A stretch of 64,000 nucleotides of DNA. It comes from Listeria weihenstephanensis. GTDB taxonomy: Bacteria; Bacillota; Bacilli; Lactobacillales; Listeriaceae. Positions within the stretch are counted from its first letter, which is position 1, and every line of letters starts with the position of its first letter. The position numbers were made by a program, and so were the translations under genes. Positions 36,749 through 45,693 of the stretch are shown here, piece after piece. The notes beneath the pieces were generated by a model. It was not told where the DNA came from and searched no databases. It saw only the letters and a list, made by a program, of their open reading frames with translations. The DNA lies in contig NZ_CP011102.1 of NCBI RefSeq assembly GCF_003534205.1, positions 2,182,036 to 2,246,035 on the forward strand, read 5' to 3'.

Positions 36749-37642
36749 ATGGAATTACGACAATTAAAGTACTTTATTGAAGTCGCGCGCGTCGAACATA
36801 TGACCCAAGCATCGGAAAATTTGCACGTCGCCCAATCTGCCGTCAGTAGACAGATAACAAAACTCGAGGAAGAGCTCGGAATCAAGCTATTCGACCGGAT
36901 TGGCCGCAATATGCAACTGACAGCGGTAGGTCAGGATTTCTTGCGCCAAGCCAAAATCGGTTTACAGGAGTTGCAAAAAGCACAAGCACTCGTGGAAGAA
37001 TACGCCGACCCAACGATTGGTGAAATTCGCATCGGACTGCCAAACTCGATTGCCACAAAAGTTTTACCCGCCGTTATTTCTGCGTTTCGGGAGAAGTATC
37101 CCCAAATTACGTATCGTTTCATGGAAGGTTCGAATCGCGATTTGAAGCAGATGTTGGTGACTGGCGCGCTTGATGTGACGTTTTTATCGCCGGTTCCAGA
37201 AGAAGATGACGAGATTATGCCGCATCGCTTTTTTGATGAGAAGTTGAAGTTGATTGTGCCGAGTGGGCATCGGTTGGCTGGGAAGCACTCCGTTTCGCTT
37301 GCAGATTTGGCGGACGAGAAGTTTATTTTGTACCCGCAAGATTTCGATTTGTATCATTTAGTGGAAGATACGGCGCGGATGAAAGGCATTGAACTCGAGA
37401 CAATTTTTCAAAGCCGCGATTTCCACACGATTCAAGGATTGGTTGGCGCGGGGCTTGGCATCAGCATTTTACCAGAGATGATTTTGGATGGGGCGATATT
37501 TAAAGAGACGCGAAGCATTGCGTTGATGGACCATGAGTTGCGGCGGTCGGTTGGGATTATCACGACAAAAAGACGGAACATGTCGCCGTCTGAGACACTG
37601 TTCCGTGATTTTTTGTTGGGGTATTTTGAAGAAAATAACTAG
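36749..37642 (+). CDS. gltC: LysR-family regulator GltC
   Basis: A 297-residue LysR protein. The HTH lies at residues 1-60 (MELRQLKYFIEVARVEHMTQASENLHVAQSAVSRQI), followed by a complete periplasmic-binding-like effector domain. Divergence from gltB is the classic arrangement in which GltC, sensing 2-oxoglutarate and glutamate, activates gltAB. ATG at 36749 follows GGAGAC; the longer frame to 36662 would overlap the promoter. Confidence 0.92.
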   Translation: MELRQLKYFIEVARVEHMTQASENLHVAQSAVSRQITKLEEELGIKLFDRIGRNMQLTAVGQDFLRQAKIGLQELQKAQALVEEYADPTIGEIRIGLPNSIATKVLPAVISAFREKYPQITYRFMEGSNRDLKQMLVTGALDVTFLSPVPEEDDEIMPHRFFDEKLKLIVPSGHRLAGKHSVSLADLADEKFILYPQDFDLYHLVEDTARMKGIELETIFQSRDFHTIQGLVGAGLGISILPEMILDGAIFKETRSIALMDHELRRSVGIITTKRRNMSPSETLFRDFLLGYFEENN

Positions 37643-37652
37643 CTTTAACAAG

Positions 37653-38213
37653 TCAAAACAACGCGATAATACGCTGGATATTTTCTTGAAAAGCCTGTTT
37701 GGAATCCGCTGGCTGTAAACCGGTGCTGGCCAGCGTGATATACCCAATGACAACATTCAAAAAAAGCAACTCGTTCAAATGAGCGGAATCAGGGTCCTTC
37801 GTTAGCTCCCTCACTGGTTTAAGCGCAAGTTCCCGCAAGTTCAGCAATACTTCGTTCACCGTTTCTATGTGCCCGTATTCCGTCAAACCGCTTAATATAT
37901 CCAACACATTGAACCGATCAATCGAATCCGCCTCCACAAATTCAGAAAAGCGCTTCGCAAAAATTTCTAACACTTCTTTCCCAGAATAATTCTCTAACTC
38001 TGCTTGCAGTGCATCCACTAAACTACCCAAATATGTTGCCAAAACACTACTTTTGACATCTGCAATATTACTAACCCAGCGATAAAGTGATTGTGGTTGT
38101 ACAGAAAGTTCGCGCGCTAGACCATTATAAGTAAGGTCGCGAAACCCCTTTTGATACGTAATTTCTAGCGCCTTTTCTAAAACGATTTCACGCGTCAATC
38201 CTCGACGTTTCAT
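37653..38213 (-). CDS. TetR family transcriptional regulator
   Basis: A 186-residue regulator with HTH at residues 25-50 (LTYNGLARELSVQPQSLYRWVSN). It diverges from the hydrolase-amidohydrolase pair, and the 137-bp divergent region has two near-identical palindromes, one inside the hydrolase promoter, so it very probably represses that pair. It converges on gltC. Confidence 0.9.
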   Translation of the reverse strand: MKRRGLTREIVLEKALEITYQKGFRDLTYNGLARELSVQPQSLYRWVSNIADVKSSVLATYLGSLVDALQAELENYSGKEVLEIFAKRFSEFVEADSIDRFNVLDILSGLTEYGHIETVNEVLLNLRELALKPVRELTKDPDSAHLNELLFLNVVIGYITLASTGLQPADSKQAFQENIQRIIALF

Positions 38214-38243
38214 CCTATTTCCTGCCCCCTAAAATACAATTTG

Positions 38244-38272
38244 TTGACTAACTCATACCATGAGTGTATACT
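38244..38272 (+). promoter_or_regulatory. promoter of the hydrolase-amidohydrolase operon
   Basis: TTGACT and TATACT are 17 bp apart; operator O1 fills the spacer. Confidence 0.75.
38251..38265. promoter_or_regulatory. TetR operator O1
   Basis: ACTCAT-ACC-ATGAGT, a perfect 6-bp inverted repeat between the -35 and -10 elements. Confidence 0.8.
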
Positions 38273-38290
38273 ACGTTTATAAATCATTCA

Positions 38291-38305
38291 ACTCATGGCA
38301 TGAGT
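38291..38305. promoter_or_regulatory. TetR operator O2
   Basis: ACTCAT-GGC-ATGAGT, the same arms as O1, 40 bp centre to centre (about four helical turns), just downstream of the predicted start site. Confidence 0.8.
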
Positions 38306-38350
38306 TTTTGATATTGATTTACACAAAAAAGCTTAGAGGAGCGATAGATA

Positions 38351-39187
38351 ATGGCAATTTTAACACGTGATGGAGCAAATTTATTTTATGAAACAACTGG
38401 GCAAGGACCTACTTTAATTCTGATCCCTGGTGCTAATGGAACTGGTGATATTTTCAAACCGGCTAGCATGTTTTTGAAGGAGCATTTTAATGTCGTTACT
38501 TACGATCGCCGCGGTTTTGGTCAAAGTAAATTGACGGGAGACATGCCGCAAGAGGTAGCTGATATCAACAGTACATACCGCTTGAAAACAGATGCCGCCG
38601 ATGTTTCAGCATTAGCACAAGCTGTAAGTGGGGACGAAAAAATATTCATTCTGGGATCATCGTCAGGGTCTATCGTAGCCATGGAAACATTGCAGGATTT
38701 CCCAGAGATTGTGAAGCAAATAGCCTTCCATGAATCGCCTATCAACACTATTTTACCGGATGCAAAGAAATGGCAAGACGCTAACAATGAGATTGTGACG
38801 ATTGCTTTGACGGAAAACTTTGCTCTTGGTATGGAAAAATTCGCCGAAGCTATGCGTACCGTGGAATTAGATAAAAAGATGATGTCACGAGCTGATGTTG
38901 ATCTCACTGATATGAGCAATCCAGAAGTACAAGGCATGAATTATTGGTTTAATTATGAAATTCGCCAATATACGAGCCGTGACATTGATTTTAATGCTTT
39001 TAAACAACACCGCGACAAAATTCGTTTATTGAATGGTACCGACTCAAAAGGCTCGTTCCCTCAAGACGTTATGCACGTTCTTGGCGATTATTTAGACTTA
39101 CCTATTTATGATATTCCGGGTGCACACTTGGGCTACGTTCAAAAACCAGAAGGCTTTGCAACGACACTAATGGCGCTTTTTCGTTAA
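38351..39187 (+). CDS. alpha/beta hydrolase
   Basis: A 278-residue soluble hydrolase. The nucleophile elbow is GSSSGS (near residue 103), the oxyanion region LIPGANGTGD, and the C-terminal PGAHLGY holds the catalytic His. It resembles esterases or haloperoxidase-like enzymes; the substrate is unknown. It is the first gene after a promoter with two operators, and the amidohydrolase gene starts 15 bp after it. Confidence 0.9.
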   Translation: MAILTRDGANLFYETTGQGPTLILIPGANGTGDIFKPASMFLKEHFNVVTYDRRGFGQSKLTGDMPQEVADINSTYRLKTDAADVSALAQAVSGDEKIFILGSSSGSIVAMETLQDFPEIVKQIAFHESPINTILPDAKKWQDANNEIVTIALTENFALGMEKFAEAMRTVELDKKMMSRADVDLTDMSNPEVQGMNYWFNYEIRQYTSRDIDFNAFKQHRDKIRLLNGTDSKGSFPQDVMHVLGDYLDLPIYDIPGAHLGYVQKPEGFATTLMALFR

Positions 39188-39202
39188 AAGGAGATGGACA
39201 CG

Positions 39203-40147
39203 ATGACTTATAAAAAAATAGATTTACACGCGCATTACCTTTCCCCTGGCTACAAACAATTTTTGCATGATTATTTTGATGACATGGGGGACGGTGTGAA
39301 AACGCCAGCATATGAAATTGAAACAACGCTTGGTATTATGGCGCAGACTGATATAGACTATTCCGTTATTTCGATTTCTTCTCCCCATCCCAATACTGGT
39401 GAAGAAGACAGCACAATTGCCTTGATTCATGAGGTGAACAGCTACGGCGCGCTTCAACAAGCAAGCTACCCAGACAAAATTGGCTTTTTTGCATCGTTGC
39501 CTATTCCATACGTTCAAGCAAGCTTAGAAACCATTGATACGGCGCTAGATGAACAACATGCTATCGGTTTTACACTTCCGACAAACTCGCATGGCGTCTA
39601 TCTTGGTGACGCTAGATTGGATCCGATTATGGCTCGATTGAATGAGCGGGCGGCCATCGTTGCCATTCATCCTAACGAACCGGCGACGCATGACAAAAAT
39701 GTTGCTGGAGATATTCCCGCACCGATTATGGAGTTCTTCTTTGATACAACACGCACAGTAATGAATATGCTTCAAAATGGCGTTTTCACGCGGTATCCAA
39801 ATATTCGATTCATTATTCCGCACGGTGGAGCTGTTCTCTCGCTGATTGTGGAACGCGTTGGCTTAGCACAAGCGCTGAACCCTGCATTGACAGACGCGCA
39901 AGTGAATCTTAAAGGCGCTATGAAAAATCTATATTTTGATGTAGCAGGCTTTGTATTACCGCAGCAATTGCCAGCATTGATGGATTTTATAGATCCTGAA
40001 AAACTTGTGTATGCATCTGATACGCCTTACACGCCAACGCCTGCGGTATTGCACTTGGCTAGCGTGTTGGAGGAAAGTGATTTGTATTCTATGGAGTTTA
40101 AGCAGAAATTATTTTTTGAGAATGCGCAAGAGCTTTTAGGGCGTTGA
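39203..40147 (+). CDS. amidohydrolase-2 family hydrolase
   Basis: A 314-residue TIM-barrel metal hydrolase: IDLHAHYLSPGY carries the HxH motif, IPHGGAVLS the later His, and YASDTPYT the catalytic Asp. ATG at 39203 follows AAAGGAG at 9 nt; the ATG at 39194 overlaps that site. Together with the upstream hydrolase it may form a short degradation pathway induced by the TetR ligand. A related enzyme is encoded at 25105-26106. Confidence 0.88.
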   Translation: MTYKKIDLHAHYLSPGYKQFLHDYFDDMGDGVKTPAYEIETTLGIMAQTDIDYSVISISSPHPNTGEEDSTIALIHEVNSYGALQQASYPDKIGFFASLPIPYVQASLETIDTALDEQHAIGFTLPTNSHGVYLGDARLDPIMARLNERAAIVAIHPNEPATHDKNVAGDIPAPIMEFFFDTTRTVMNMLQNGVFTRYPNIRFIIPHGGAVLSLIVERVGLAQALNPALTDAQVNLKGAMKNLYFDVAGFVLPQQLPALMDFIDPEKLVYASDTPYTPTPAVLHLASVLEESDLYSMEFKQKLFFENAQELLGR

Positions 40148-40222
40148 TTGACTTTTTTAATAACCTTCTCGAAAAGTTAGTACACTCGACCGATATTATA
40201 AACTCCTCTTCTCCCCTTCTGT

Positions 40223-40234
40223 ACACATATGTGT
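40223..40234. promoter_or_regulatory. palindrome upstream of the antitoxin gene
   Basis: ACACATATGTGT is a perfect 12-bp palindrome 53 bp before the antitoxin start, a plausible autoregulatory operator for the antitoxin. Confidence 0.5.
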
Positions 40235-40286
40235 TACATTATTCATAAGATAAAGAAGGTACGCATATTGAGAGGAGTGTTAACCA

Positions 40287-40508
40287 ATGACAACTATCAC
40301 ATTCCGCGTTTCTGATGAAGAAAAAGAATTCATCCAAAAAATGGCCGAGTTTAATGGAATTTCTGTATCTGAACTCAGTCGAAATCAAATTCTTGAAAGC
40401 TTAGAAAATCAAATCGACTTAGACCTATACAAAAGCGCACTGCAAGCCCATCATGCGAAAGATGAAAGCCTCTCTCTTCAAGAGATGAAAAAGGCACTTG
40501 ATTTATGA
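40287..40508 (+). CDS. RelB-like type II antitoxin (DUF6290-like)
   Basis: A 73-residue protein with a ribbon-helix-helix N terminus (ITFRVSDEEKEFIQKMAEFNGISVSELSR) and a helical C terminus that would mask the toxin. It starts with ATG after AGAGGAGTG, and its stop overlaps the toxin start as ATGA. A perfect palindrome upstream suggests autoregulation. Confidence 0.85.
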   Translation: MTTITFRVSDEEKEFIQKMAEFNGISVSELSRNQILESLENQIDLDLYKSALQAHHAKDESLSLQEMKKALDL

Positions 40509-40779
40509 GTGATGGCTATCATGTACGCTTCGAGAAAGAAGCACAGAAAACATTAAAAAAATGGATCGTTTTCAGGCAAAGCTCCTTGTTTCATGGATTG
40601 AAAAACATTTAGAGGGAACAAAAAATCCACGTGTGCACGGAAAGAGCCGTGTTGGAAATCGCGGTGGACAATGGCGGTATCGAGTTGGTGATTATCGATT
40701 AATCGCGGAAATTAAAGATGATGAAATCGTTATTTTGATTCTAAACATCGGGCATCGTCGCATGATCTATGACAAATAG
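40505..40779 (+). pseudogene. RelE/ParE-family toxin, frameshifted
   Basis: Translation from the overlapping ATG gives MSDGYHVRFEKEAQKTLKK and then leaves frame. Adding one A to the seven-A run at 40555-40561 joins it to MDRFQAKLLVSWIEKHLEG and on to GQWRYRVGDYRLIAEIKDDEIVILILNIGHRR, the RelE mRNA-interferase fold with its typical RYRVGDYR and GHRR motifs, about 91 residues in total. The gene is either inactivated, slippage-controlled, or carries a sequencing error. If real, the antitoxin is left without an active toxin. An internal start at 40561 would give a truncated product. Confidence 0.8.
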
Positions 40780-40882
40780 TGGATTCCGTGTAATAACATA
40801 TACGATTCTGCCTTTAATATTCATCGGTCTAGTCACAGGCTAATTACTTGCTAAAAAATCTATACCAGAAAAAGTAACCAAT

Positions 40883-40924
40883 AAGTAAAGCCCCTATCGC
40901 ATACTAGTGATAGGGGCTTTACTT
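40883..40924. terminator. strong hairpin after the toxin-antitoxin and TnpR-like genes
   Basis: A 16-bp perfect stem AAGTAAAGCCCCTATC and its complement, 10-nt loop, between convergent genes. Confidence 0.75.
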
Positions 40925-40945
40925 TGACCAAACGCAGCACTCTCC

Positions 40946-41575
40946 CTATTTGCGTTTTAATTGCAAATAGGCCTCCATATAGATATTTGCATAATCCAGA
41001 TCATATGGAGCATCCCAACTTGGGTCTAACCAACTTTTCATGTCCTTGTATTCCGGATGATTGGGATTTGACATGACATGATGGATTTCTTCATAACCAG
41101 GTGGTCCCCCACAATCCTCGATAGGATAACCACCCTCAAAGGATAAGACTTCTGGATAATTAGCTTTATAATTGTCTTCTATTTCTACTACATTGATGTC
41201 ATGAATCCAATCATCCCCAAAATCATAGATATACTGAAAAATCATTCCCTTTTCCAGATACTGGTCTATCTTCGCCCTAGGTTTACGAATCTTTAATTTC
41301 GCTAAGAAAGGATTCGGCATTTTCGCCAGATCTTTCACAGATAATGATTGGTAATATTTTTGTTGCGCCTTCATATCATCATAAACCATACCATCTAAAA
41401 TTTGCGTTTGCGCCTCATCTAAAATAAATTCATAAAGATGAGAATCCTCCCATCCCATTGCTGCCTGAATAACACGATGTAATTGTTCAAAGGTAATTTC
41501 TGCTGGCAAAATAACGCGCCGACTTATTCTCGGCTCGCAATATCGTAATGTAATATCTAATAAGTATGCTTTCAT
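40946..41575 (-). CDS. plasmid pRiA4b ORF-3-like protein
   Basis: A 209-residue protein of the pRiA4 ORF3/IS1096 TnpR-like family: ISRRVILPAEITFEQLHRVIQAAMGWEDSHLYEF at the N terminus and YIYDFGDDWIHDI with GGPPGYEE later are diagnostic. Function is unknown; the family is often found on mobile or accessory DNA. It marks the left border of the toxin-immunity region. Confidence 0.88.
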   Translation of the reverse strand: MKAYLLDITLRYCEPRISRRVILPAEITFEQLHRVIQAAMGWEDSHLYEFILDEAQTQILDGMVYDDMKAQQKYYQSLSVKDLAKMPNPFLAKLKIRKPRAKIDQYLEKGMIFQYIYDFGDDWIHDINVVEIEDNYKANYPEVLSFEGGYPIEDCGGPPGYEEIHHVMSNPNHPEYKDMKSWLDPSWDAPYDLDYANIYMEAYLQLKRK

Positions 41576-41697
41576 CTCGCACCTCTTTCTAAATAATATG
41601 TATTAGATGCAGTATATCATAGATAAATGATTATTTTGCGTTTGATTATTCTTCATTTGATTGCTCCTTTGTTTTATGTTATTTGTGAATAGGCACC

Positions 41698-42132
41698 TCA
41701 TTTATCGGTAAGGTTACCGTGTGGATTTCTAACAAATTTATATGCCCTTGACTTCTTTATTTCTGCCATAATATCCACTAAATGAAGAGGTATTGCCTCA
41801 CCATTATCCGATAAAATTGCCGCTTTATTTTCTTTTATAAAATCAATAATCCCTAACAATTCTGTCTTAGTCAAATTACGAAGATTCAATCTGGCATGAA
41901 TATCCATCACTTGATTCCCATCATGAAAAATTTCCATACAGGTTCCATCGCTACTGCCGTATTGTTCTATCTCATCGGACCAACTCTTCGTTCGAATAAG
42001 GATATCTTCCAATTTCCCTTTTGATGACTCCGTGATAGATTTCCCTTCCCAACTTATCTCGCTTCTATCATTGTAACCCGAATGAACCTGTTCCTCAGGT
42101 AAAATAAACATTTCAAATTGCCAAATCGCCAT
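41698..42132 (-). CDS. putative immunity protein, 144 aa
   Basis: Not recognised as a named family. Soluble, acidic, with an N-terminal beta-rich part (AIWQFEMFILPEEQV) and a C-terminal helical part. It has a good GAGGAGG site and lies 15 bp after a 45-codon gene at the end of a minus-strand series of small genes downstream of the RHS toxins, the normal place for immunity genes. Confidence 0.6.
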   Translation of the reverse strand: MAIWQFEMFILPEEQVHSGYNDRSEISWEGKSITESSKGKLEDILIRTKSWSDEIEQYGSSDGTCMEIFHDGNQVMDIHARLNLRNLTKTELLGIIDFIKENKAAILSDNGEAIPLHLVDIMAEIKKSRAYKFVRNPHGNLTDK

Positions 42133-42147
42133 CAGCCGCCTCCTCTT

Positions 42148-42285
42148 TTACAGTTTTCCCTCGATAAAAGTAATACACGCTTTAATATCTATTTCCAACT
42201 GCGCATCTAAACGGTTCTCTTTATCAATCTCAAAATCAACAAAAACAACCTTACCTCGTCCAAAATCAATATTTGAAAATAACAT
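42148..42285 (-). CDS. 45-aa fragment or small protein
   Basis: Reads MLFSNIDFGRGKVVFVDFEI and on to a C terminus FIEGKL, with a GAGAGGGTG site upstream. It looks like one end of a larger immunity-type protein that has lost the rest, or a true small gene. It lies between two other putative immunity genes with gaps of 12 and 15 bp. Confidence 0.5.
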   Translation of the reverse strand: MLFSNIDFGRGKVVFVDFEIDKENRLDAQLEIDIKACITFIEGKL

Positions 42286-42297
42286 TCTGACACCCTC

Positions 42298-42825
42298 TCA
42301 GCGATACAAAATACCGGCCCTTTCTATAGATATAAATTCACCCACCAAAGCATCTATATCCTTAAGTCTATCCACACTATAACCCGAACGCTCTAACCCT
42401 AAGATAACATTCCCAAGAACTTCTTTCCACTCACTTATAAAATCGAGCTTCGATATCACGAGCTTGCTATTAGCATTTAATAAATCACCCACACCCCCAA
42501 CAACATTCTCCCAACTGCTATCGATTCTAAGCTTAGTTCCATCCCACTCCATATCCCATGTACCTTCAAAAGTATTTGATGGCCATCTGATAACCGTTTT
42601 CCCAGCAGATAACATTCTAAGCTTCTGAAGCATATCAATAATATCATCCATCATACAGCTCAAATCATATTTATACGATAAAGGTATCCTAATATGGTTC
42701 CACACAATAAGCGCATCCTCCGTATTCATCGGAAATACCGTTTCAATAGCCATTGATAAATTATAATCTGCCTCATCAAATATCCCAGTCTGTCGTGGAT
42801 TACTTGCCTGAATTAAAAAAGCCAT
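42298..42825 (-). CDS. putative immunity protein, 175 aa
   Basis: Not recognised. ATG at 42825 has AAAGGATG; an in-frame ATG at 42852 is less well placed. Soluble, with a helical first half and a strand-rich WPSNTFEGTWDMEWDGTKLRIDSSWE middle. Part of the packed minus-strand series. Confidence 0.6.
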   Translation of the reverse strand: MAFLIQASNPRQTGIFDEADYNLSMAIETVFPMNTEDALIVWNHIRIPLSYKYDLSCMMDDIIDMLQKLRMLSAGKTVIRWPSNTFEGTWDMEWDGTKLRIDSSWENVVGGVGDLLNANSKLVISKLDFISEWKEVLGNVILGLERSGYSVDRLKDIDALVGEFISIERAGILYR

Positions 42826-42863
42826 ACAATCATCCTTTTCTCGATCCATCACGATCTTTATAT

Positions 42864-43262
42864 TTAATCTACATACACATCAAATCCAACCTCAGCACCC
42901 ATCGACCCAATAAACTGCACGATTTCCTTCGTTAACACAAGTTCCGGCCCATTCGCGCTCTCCATATCTATCACAATCGTGAACATTACTTCTAATTCTA
43001 AATCCCGACATAACGCCTTGATTCTCTCTTCCCTCCCACTTAATTTCTCCATAATTTTCGCAAACTGCCAAGAAACTGCCTTGCATTCTTCCTTCTCCGT
43101 TTCCAATTCCCAACAAGTTTTAGCCATTGCAGCTACTGGCCAATCGCGTTTTGTTCGTGTACTTGTCGGAATTATTTGGAGAACCTTCGTAACAGTATCC
43201 AAATCAAAATCAGCCCCAGTAAGGCAAAAACTTACGCGTACTCTAGGTAGCTCGAATGTCAT
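42864..43262 (-). CDS. DUF4279 family protein, putative immunity
   Basis: A 132-residue protein matching DUF4279 as I recall it: an N-terminal VRVSFCLTGADFDLDTVTKVLQIIPT strand-helix unit, then CWELETE. DUF4279 genes are common beside polymorphic toxins. Confidence 0.75.
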   Translation of the reverse strand: MTFELPRVRVSFCLTGADFDLDTVTKVLQIIPTSTRTKRDWPVAAMAKTCWELETEKEECKAVSWQFAKIMEKLSGREERIKALCRDLELEVMFTIVIDMESANGPELVLTKEIVQFIGSMGAEVGFDVYVD

Positions 43263-43289
43263 ATTATTATCCTCTCTAATTCGGACTTA

Positions 43290-43628
43290 TCAGCCAAACT
43301 TCAAATCTAACAGAAAACCTTTTTTACCATGCATACAAGATAACATTAGAAAAATCGTCATATTCTCCGTTCTTTCTTGTACATAAAACGTCGCTTCTTT
43401 ATATTCAATAAACCGAACTAGCGCTAGAAAAAGATCATCCGCAGAATGATGACTAAAGCTTTTCATTCGCACATCCAACTGAAAAAAATCTCCATCGCGA
43501 TTAAAGACTAAATCAAAACCAGCAACATCTTCTCGATACCCAAAAAAAGAATTAATTTCCGACCATATCCCAGTTTCATATTCATGATTAATATTTTTCG
43601 CCAATTCCAAAACGTCGTCTCTATCCAA
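43290..43628 (-). CDS. putative immunity protein, 112 aa
   Basis: Starts with TTG at 43628 after AGGAGG at 8-nt spacing. Soluble, alpha/beta, no motif recognised. It sits 12 bp after the next upstream gene of the series. Confidence 0.55.
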   Translation of the reverse strand: MDRDDVLELAKNINHEYETGIWSEINSFFGYREDVAGFDLVFNRDGDFFQLDVRMKSFSHHSADDLFLALVRFIEYKEATFYVQERTENMTIFLMLSCMHGKKGFLLDLKFG

Positions 43629-43640
43629 ACTTGATTCCTC

Positions 43641-44135
43641 CTATTCCTTAATTAAATAACACACATTGAACAACACTTTCCCCGCATCATGAAGCTCCCA
43701 GAATCGTTTCAGACTAACAGGACCAACAATAATTTCCGTATCCCAGCCCTGCATTCTAGACATAATATAAACCGTACGTTTCGGCGATCCCTCAAGCAAT
43801 AGTTCCAAAATCCGCTCCACATCCCGACGGTACCGCTCAACCACAGTCAATGGATATAAATTAGAAGTCACCGATTCGTCATCTATCCAGTAAGGTAGCA
43901 CGGAATAATTCGTATCAAAGTCTGCATCCAGCATCCGCAATGCCCAAAATCCCCCATCTTCTTCGATGCCTAAGTTATACCAGATACCAGACTGTTGATT
44001 CATGTAGTCCCAACCATTTCGTCTAAATATCTCCTCATTATCTCGTTCATTAGCAATTTCTACAATAAAATCATAATCATCCAAATAAGTCGGCTGTTCT
44101 TGATCCAACACAAGAACATTTAGCTCAAATGACAT
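43641..44135 (-). CDS. putative immunity protein, 164 aa
   Basis: Not recognised. Acidic and Trp/Tyr-rich (GIWYNLGIEEDGGFWALRMLDADFD), typical of Gram-positive toxin immunity proteins. It overlaps the end of the upstream gene by 16 nt, so the two are translationally linked. Confidence 0.6.
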   Translation of the reverse strand: MSFELNVLVLDQEQPTYLDDYDFIVEIANERDNEEIFRRNGWDYMNQQSGIWYNLGIEEDGGFWALRMLDADFDTNYSVLPYWIDDESVTSNLYPLTVVERYRRDVERILELLLEGSPKRTVYIMSRMQGWDTEIIVGPVSLKRFWELHDAGKVLFNVCYLIKE

Positions 44136-44518
44136 CTACAAACCTCCCTAATACAAGGCGTAACTGCAAAGCAATTTTCTAATTTTTCTCCACTCAAAGC
44201 CCAATAATGCATTGTATTTTCATGAATTCCTTTATCACGTTCAAGCTGCTTTTTAATCCGTTCCCAAATTAGTAAATATTTCTCCTTGTCTTTCAGTAAA
44301 TCATTAAAAGAAGCAATAACGACAATCATCAACGCAAATTTTTCATTTATCGTAAGTTTAGCAGTTTCATAATAAGCAATAAACTCCTCGGTTCTAGACG
44401 CATCCGCTACAACATACTCCCAATCTTGGCAAAAATCATCTGGAGCCGCTAAACCCAGATCCTTCACAACTTTTAAAATCGTGGTCTCCATAACGTACTG
44501 AACATTATCCTCCGTCAT
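44120..44518 (-). CDS. putative immunity protein, 132 aa
   Basis: All-helical by appearance (FALMIVVIASFNDLLKDKEKYLLIWERIKKQL). ATG at 44518; a TTG at 44521 is in frame. The C terminus ENCFAVTPCIREVCRCHLS is Cys-rich and lies in the overlap with the following gene. No family recognised. Confidence 0.55.
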   Translation of the reverse strand: MTEDNVQYVMETTILKVVKDLGLAAPDDFCQDWEYVVADASRTEEFIAYYETAKLTINEKFALMIVVIASFNDLLKDKEKYLLIWERIKKQLERDKGIHENTMHYWALSGEKLENCFAVTPCIREVCRCHLS

Positions 44519-44559
44519 CAAATTTCCAACTTCCTCTCACAAAAATACCAATCCAAATC

Positions 44560-45183
44560 TCAATAATAATCATCAAAATAAACCCGCACTATCTCGTCTA
44601 TTTCCTCACTTAGTCCCGCATTCTCATAAAGGTACGCTAAAAAGAAATGGTACACATCCTCATTCTTAGATTTAGCAAGCACAGCAAACAATGATTTCGT
44701 CAGTGTCATATCCTTCCTTAAATAGTCTAAATGAAAGTAACCTAGTAATACCGTCGTATCAATCTCCTCAGTTTTTAACACTAAAATTTCCAGAAAAATG
44801 CACTTCATATCATCAGAATAATCATCACAACAAATACAATCTACCAAATCTTCTTCCGAGCAGTCTTTCTCATAAATTCCTTGCATTGCCCTCATCAAAT
44901 TTTCTCTAGCTTGCTTATCATCATTATAATAATCCTCATAAAAACTAGGATAAGCAATCAAATTATGTACATACTCATTCTCGCCTCGCTGTAATTCATA
45001 ACCAGTAAGATCCTCATTGATAACCTTAAAATCAGTCGTTTCATACACCGACAGACCACCAGCATCATCCACTATTTTATATGATTGAAAAGTTTCACCA
45101 CCATATTCACCAGCACAAACTGCATATACCTTACCCCTAGTTATCGCTCTCTGACTCCGTTTTGCAATACATTTTATAATCAT
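44560..45183 (-). CDS. putative immunity protein with N-terminal SH3-like module, 207 aa
   Basis: The first 60 residues (CIAKRSQRAITRGKVYAVCAGEYGG, then YKIVDDAGGLSVYETTDFKVI) resemble the N-terminal part of the protein at 49094-49483. The rest is helical and acidic. ATG at 45183 has AGGAG at 8 nt. Confidence 0.6.
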   Translation of the reverse strand: MIIKCIAKRSQRAITRGKVYAVCAGEYGGETFQSYKIVDDAGGLSVYETTDFKVINEDLTGYELQRGENEYVHNLIAYPSFYEDYYNDDKQARENLMRAMQGIYEKDCSEEDLVDCICCDDYSDDMKCIFLEILVLKTEEIDTTVLLGYFHLDYLRKDMTLTKSLFAVLAKSKNEDVYHFFLAYLYENAGLSEEIDEIVRVYFDDYY

Positions 45184-45194
45184 CCATTCCACTC

Positions 45195-45674
45195 CTAGCC
45201 TATTATGTACCCGCTAACCAAGTCCACTACATAACTGCCGCTCTCCGTTTCAATCAATAATTTCCCCGCTCTCAAACTAAAATCAATGACCACATCGTCC
45301 AAACTCACTACCCAATTCCTATCAAAATTAAATGAAAAGCTGTAACTATCCAATTCGCAAACCACTATAATCGACCGTTCAAAAATAAAGAACTCATATA
45401 CAAGCGAATTCAATATTTGTGTGGAAGCCTCACCAGTTTCTGAATCAATAAAATACACATTATCATCAATTCCTACCACATATTTATTTACCGATACACC
45501 TAAAACTTGCGGCACTAATCCATGCCCCGCACCAACCAGACCAATTTGCATACCATCATGAAGCTCCAAAGAATAGTAGCATCCGCGAGCTTCTACCGTC
45601 TCACCAAGCATCACATCACAATGACTCAAAAGCGACACCGAATCCACCTCATCTAGTTTCCAGTTTGAAGACAT
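45195..45674 (-). CDS. putative immunity protein, beta-rich, 159 aa
   Basis: ATG at 45674 (MSSNWKLDEVDS) follows GGGAGG; the longer frame to 45713 overlaps the upstream gene. Repeating strand segments suggest a beta-propeller fragment or beta barrel. No named family. Confidence 0.6.
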   Translation of the reverse strand: MSSNWKLDEVDSVSLLSHCDVMLGETVEARGCYYSLELHDGMQIGLVGAGHGLVPQVLGVSVNKYVVGIDDNVYFIDSETGEASTQILNSLVYEFFIFERSIIVVCELDSYSFSFNFDRNWVVSLDDVVIDFSLRAGKLLIETESGSYVVDLVSGYIIG

Positions 45675-45693
45675 GTCCTTTCCTCCCTTAGCA

